Source: Phycisphaeraceae bacterium (GTDB lineage: Bacteria > Planctomycetota > Phycisphaerae > Phycisphaerales > Phycisphaeraceae). Taken from it: 10,205 bases of DNA. The number at the start of each line of letters is the position of its first letter. The stretch's first letter is position 1. This document shows, piece after piece, positions 8,088 to 10,205 of this stretch. A program made the translations under genes and the position numbers. The stretch spans positions 1 through 10,205 of the forward strand of contig JAJDCT010000022.1 of NCBI GenBank assembly GCA_029260695.1, given 5' to 3'. Under the pieces are notes generated by a model that saw nothing but the letters and a program-made list of their open reading frames with translations, was not told where the DNA came from and did not search any database.

Positions 8088-8120
8088 GGGCGTATCCGGG
8101 GGCATCCGGGAGCATCCGGG
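8081..8120. repeat. Four tandem 10-base units, consensus AGCATCCGGG
   Basis: Consecutive units are AGGACCCGGG, CGTATCCGGG, GGCATCCGGG and AGCATCCGGG. The last three share ATCCGGG exactly; the first is more divergent. The spacing equals about one DNA helical turn. The array lies in the 124-base gap upstream of the zinc-ribbon membrane protein gene. It could be a protein-binding array or a simple slippage product. Confidence 0.7.
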
Positions 8121-8132
8121 GTCAAGTCCCCG
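8117..8132. other. Hairpin with a tRNA T-arm-like sequence
   Basis: CGGGG (8117-8121) and CCCCG (8128-8132) flank the 6-base loop TCAAGT. It overlaps the end of the tandem 10-base array. It recalls a tRNA T-arm, but no other tRNA arm is present. It may be a regulatory hairpin or the end of a degenerate repeat. Confidence 0.35.
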
Positions 8133-8168
8133 ACAGATTGATGACCATTTCGCTATTGGGGGTTTTGT

Positions 8169-9155
8169 ATGCATGACGACGATCAAATGTTCGCCTGCCC
8201 GTATTGTGACCGACGGTTTCGTTATAAGCCGGAGCTTGAGGGCAAACGCGTCCGCTGTAAGTGCGGCGAGAAGTTTGCCGTCGAAGCGCCGCTGATTGAA
8301 GAGCCCGATCCCTACCACCTGGAAGCAGATACGGACGAAGTCGACGACGGCCCGGACCTGATGGCGCTGCTGGGCACATCCGATGGGAACGCTCCTGCAC
8401 CCGTGTCGGCAACCACGTCAGGCAAGTTCTGCCCCTCTTGTGGTTCCGCGGTCGTCGACACCGCCGCCCTGTGCATCCAGTGCGGCACCAACCTTCAGTC
8501 AGGGAAGAAGGCCGGGAAGACTTCGATCGTCCCGGGCTGGGCGTCGTCACATGAGAACACCTCAAGCGCCGTCCGCGTCAAGATCACCGGTGCCGGCCTT
8601 GCTATACACGGGTTGGGTTACCTGGCCTTGGTCCTGGGCCTCGGCCTAGCGGGGATCGGGGCCGGGATGGCGGCCAGCGGGAATTCCACGGGCGATATCA
8701 TGGTCATGATCGGCGGGCTGGCGACGCTGGGTGGTTTGCCACTTCTCGTAATCGGGCCGTTCCTTGGTTTGGCCGCGCCCGCAGACGCGGGGCGGGGGCT
8801 GTTGATCGCATCGATCGCCTGCTACCTCGGCGGGACAGCGTTTCTTATCGCGATCTCTATGGGAGCCGTCCCGCAGTTTCTTGAGGCACTTATAAACGGC
8901 CCGTTCCTCATCGGTGCCGGCTGCTTCCTGGGTTTCCTCCAGAAGCTCTCGGTCTATCTCGATGACGACAGCCTATACGAACGCACAGAGTTCTTATTAA
9001 AGACGTTCTTCATGATCGTCATCCTTACATTCCTGATGTTTGTCCCGCTGTTGGGCTGCCTGGCGGTGCTTGCTGCGCTGGTGGCGCAAATAGTCTTCGC
9101 GTTCGCTTACGCCTGGACCGTCTGTCAGGCGGCGCTGTCCGCGCTGAAGACTTAG
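8169..9155 (+). CDS. Zinc-ribbon multi-pass membrane protein, unknown function
   Basis: Function not recognised. The 328 residues begin with a compact zinc-ribbon-like motif, CPYC (C10, C13) paired with CKC (C30, C32). An acidic linker follows, then a second ribbon, CPSC (C88, C91) and CIQC (C102, C105), and a basic GKKAGK linker. About five or six hydrophobic segments follow at roughly 148-170, 178-202, 210-231, 243-258, 278-298 and 300-320, so the ribbons probably sit in the cytoplasm next to a membrane domain. The motif GPFLIGAGCFLGFLQKLSVYLDDD lies between helices. Planctomycetes often have such small-ribbon membrane proteins of unknown role. The ATG at 8169 is preceded by GGGGG (8158-8162) at a suitable distance; M7 is an alternative start. 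It probably forms its own transcription unit. Confidence 0.82.
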   Translation: MHDDDQMFACPYCDRRFRYKPELEGKRVRCKCGEKFAVEAPLIEEPDPYHLEADTDEVDDGPDLMALLGTSDGNAPAPVSATTSGKFCPSCGSAVVDTAALCIQCGTNLQSGKKAGKTSIVPGWASSHENTSSAVRVKITGAGLAIHGLGYLALVLGLGLAGIGAGMAASGNSTGDIMVMIGGLATLGGLPLLVIGPFLGLAAPADAGRGLLIASIACYLGGTAFLIAISMGAVPQFLEALINGPFLIGAGCFLGFLQKLSVYLDDDSLYERTEFLLKTFFMIVILTFLMFVPLLGCLAVLAALVAQIVFAFAYAWTVCQAALSALKT

Positions 9156-9180
9156 GCATGCAGCCAACACGCAAGCGGAG

Positions 9181-9310
9181 GGAGGCCTCCACGGTTTAGC
9201 AACGCTAGAGCGGTTTAATTTTAACCGTAGCGGGTGATGTTTAGCCGCCGTGGCCACGCGGCGTACTTCGGGCGCGGCCGCCCGGGCTAAACCGTTGTAC
9301 AACGCTATAG
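9181..9310. repeat. Complex palindromic element in a convergent intergenic region
   Basis: It lies between the 3' ends of the zinc-ribbon gene and ychF. A perfect 10-bp inverted repeat, ACGGTTTAGC (9191-9200) with GCTAAACCGT (9286-9295), encloses three further hairpins. Arm A: CGCTA and CGGTT pair with AACCG and TAGCG (9203-9232, 3-base bulge, 7-base AT loop). Arm B: GCCGC with GCGGC (9244-9262, around GTGGCCAC). Arm C: GGGCG with CGCCC (9270-9283, CGGC loop). Flanking it are the palindromes GGAGGCCTCC (9181-9190) and CGTTGTACAACG (9293-9304). CAACGCTAGAG (9200-9210) recurs as CAACGCTATAG (9300-9310). Possible identities are an interspersed palindromic repeat, a bidirectional terminator or a small structured RNA. 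No T-tract directly follows the closing stem. Confidence 0.7.
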
Positions 9311-9326
9311 ATAAGGTGAAACCGGC

Positions 9327-10205
9327 CTAGACATTAAACAAGAAGTGACAGACATCCCCGTCTCGCATGACGTAGTCCTTGCCCTCGACACGCATCTTCC
9401 CCGCTTCTTTGATCGCCTTCTCGGCCTTGTGTTCTTCCAGGTCATCGACGGAGTAGACCTCTACACGGATGAACCCGCGCTCAAAGTCGGTGTGGATCAC
9501 CCCCGCCGCCTGGGGCCCGGTGGCGCCTATGGGGATAGTCCATGCCCGGACCTCTTTTTCCCCGGCCGTGAAATAGCTCTGTAAACCAAGCAGCCCGTAA
9601 GCCCCACGCGCCAGCGCACTAAGTGCCGGCTCATCAAGCCCGACGCCGTCTAACAACTCAGCCCGGTCGGTGTCATCCAACTCAGCCAACTCGCTCTCCA
9701 GCTTCGCACACACCGGGACCACCGCCCCGCCCTCGGCCTCCGCACGTTCGCGGACAAGCTTGACCAACCCGCCCTCCCCGTGCAGGTCATCCTCGTCCAC
9801 ATTCGCCACATACAGGACACGCTTGGCGGTGATGAACCCGAAGCTCTTCATCTCCACCATCTGCTTCTCATCGAGCTCTCTCCCGCGGATTGGCTGCCCG
9901 TCCGCCTGCCGTTTCTCGCAGGCCTCCAGCATCGTGACCCGCGCCTTGGCGTCTTTATCGCCGGTGCGTGCCGTGCGGACCGCTTTGTCCATCGCCGACT
10001 CGACCGTCGCCAGGTCCGAAAGCATCAGCTCCGTGTCGATCGTCTCGATGTCACGGATCGGGTCCACCTTGCCATCGACATGCACGATGTCGTCGTCCTC
10101 GAAGCAGCGCACGACATGCAGCACAGCATCGACGTTCTTGATGTGGGTGAGGAATTTATTGCCCAGGCCCTCCCCCTTGGACGCGCCCTTGACCAATCCC
10201 GCGAT
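9327..10205 (-). CDS. ychF: Redox-regulated/ribosome-binding ATPase YchF, 5'-truncated
   Basis: Obg-family P-loop ATPase that binds ribosomes and favours ATP over GTP. The frame is open to the window end: the first visible residues, [18 protein letters not shown], are the switch-II region, so the Walker A motif and start lie outside. About 292 residues of a usual 363-366 are present. Seen: [25 protein letters not shown] (about 30-55), a charged helical insertion (about 60-110) matching the coiled-coil domain, the nucleotide-specificity motif NVDE (N135, the NxxE form typical of YchF rather than NKxD), and the C-terminal TGS domain (about 208-292) with [15 protein letters not shown] and [23 protein letters not shown] at 10196 is internal to switch II and is not the start. 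The gene converges on the zinc-ribbon gene across the palindromic element. Confidence 0.97.
   Translation of the reverse strand: MAGLVKGASKGEGLGNKFLTHIKNVDAVLHVVRCFEDDDIVHVDGKVDPIRDIETIDTELMLSDLATVESAMDKAVRTARTGDKDAKARVTMLEACEKRQADGQPIRGRELDEKQMVEMKSFGFITAKRVLYVANVDEDDLHGEGGLVKLVRERAEAEGGAVVPVCAKLESELAELDDTDRAELLDGVGLDEPALSALARGAYGLLGLQSYFTAGEKEVRAWTIPIGATGPQAAGVIHTDFERGFIRVEVYSVDDLEEHKAEKAIKEAGKMRVEGKDYVMRDGDVCHFLFNV

Noticed and set aside
8081..8120. CRISPR array
   Set aside because: The units are 10 bases long with no spacers between them, and no cas genes are nearby.
8100..8135. Possible tRNA gene, suggested by a GGGGTCAAGTCCCC T-arm-like sequence
   Set aside because: The loop is 6 rather than 7 bases, and no acceptor, D or anticodon arm can be drawn around it.
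9191..9295. Insertion sequence bounded by terminal inverted repeats
   Set aside because: The interval is about 105 bases with no transposase frame and no clear target duplication; a non-coding palindromic repeat fits better, though a tiny non-autonomous element is not excluded.

Overview
The window looks like chromosomal DNA of a planctomycete, probably of the class Phycisphaerae. This is an inference from the GC-rich, densely packed genes, two predicted exported HEAT-repeat proteins, and a zinc-ribbon protein joined to a multi-pass membrane domain. Those traits are typical of that phylum but do not prove it. No rRNA, tRNA, CRISPR array, transposase, phage gene or plasmid function was seen. 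All eight genes look intact except the two cut by the window edges.

Layout from left to right. A 5'-truncated glucose-6-phosphate isomerase gene (pgi, plus strand, ends at 1242) converges, with a 5-base gap, on a minus-strand gene (1248-3260) for a 670-residue exported HEAT-repeat protein. Upstream of that, also on the minus strand, lie hisB (3418-4014) and hisC (4069-5151). They are probably one transcript, hisC then hisB, encoding two enzymes of histidine synthesis; the HEAT gene may be read through from it or may use its own promoter in the AT-richer gap at 3261-3417. A 152-base divergent region (5152-5303) separates hisC from a plus-strand pair: a second exported HEAT-type protein (5304-6878) and a DegT/DnrJ/EryC1/StrS sugar aminotransferase (6875-8044). 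These two overlap by ATGA, so they are probably translationally coupled. A 124-base gap with a tandem 10-base repeat leads to a zinc-ribbon membrane protein (8169-9155). A 171-base convergent gap holding a complex palindromic element follows, and then ychF, the ribosome-associated ATPase (minus strand, 5' end beyond the window).

Functionally most of the region is housekeeping: sugar phosphate interconversion, histidine synthesis and a translation-associated ATPase. The less explained parts are the two exported helical-repeat proteins that flank hisBC, the coupling of one of them to a nucleotide-sugar-type aminotransferase, and the intergenic DNA structures. The most striking of these is the palindromic element at about 9181-9310. 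It can be drawn as a 10-bp closing stem enclosing three hairpins, and is either an interspersed repeat, a convergent terminator or a small structured RNA. I found no clear new defence or mobile system.
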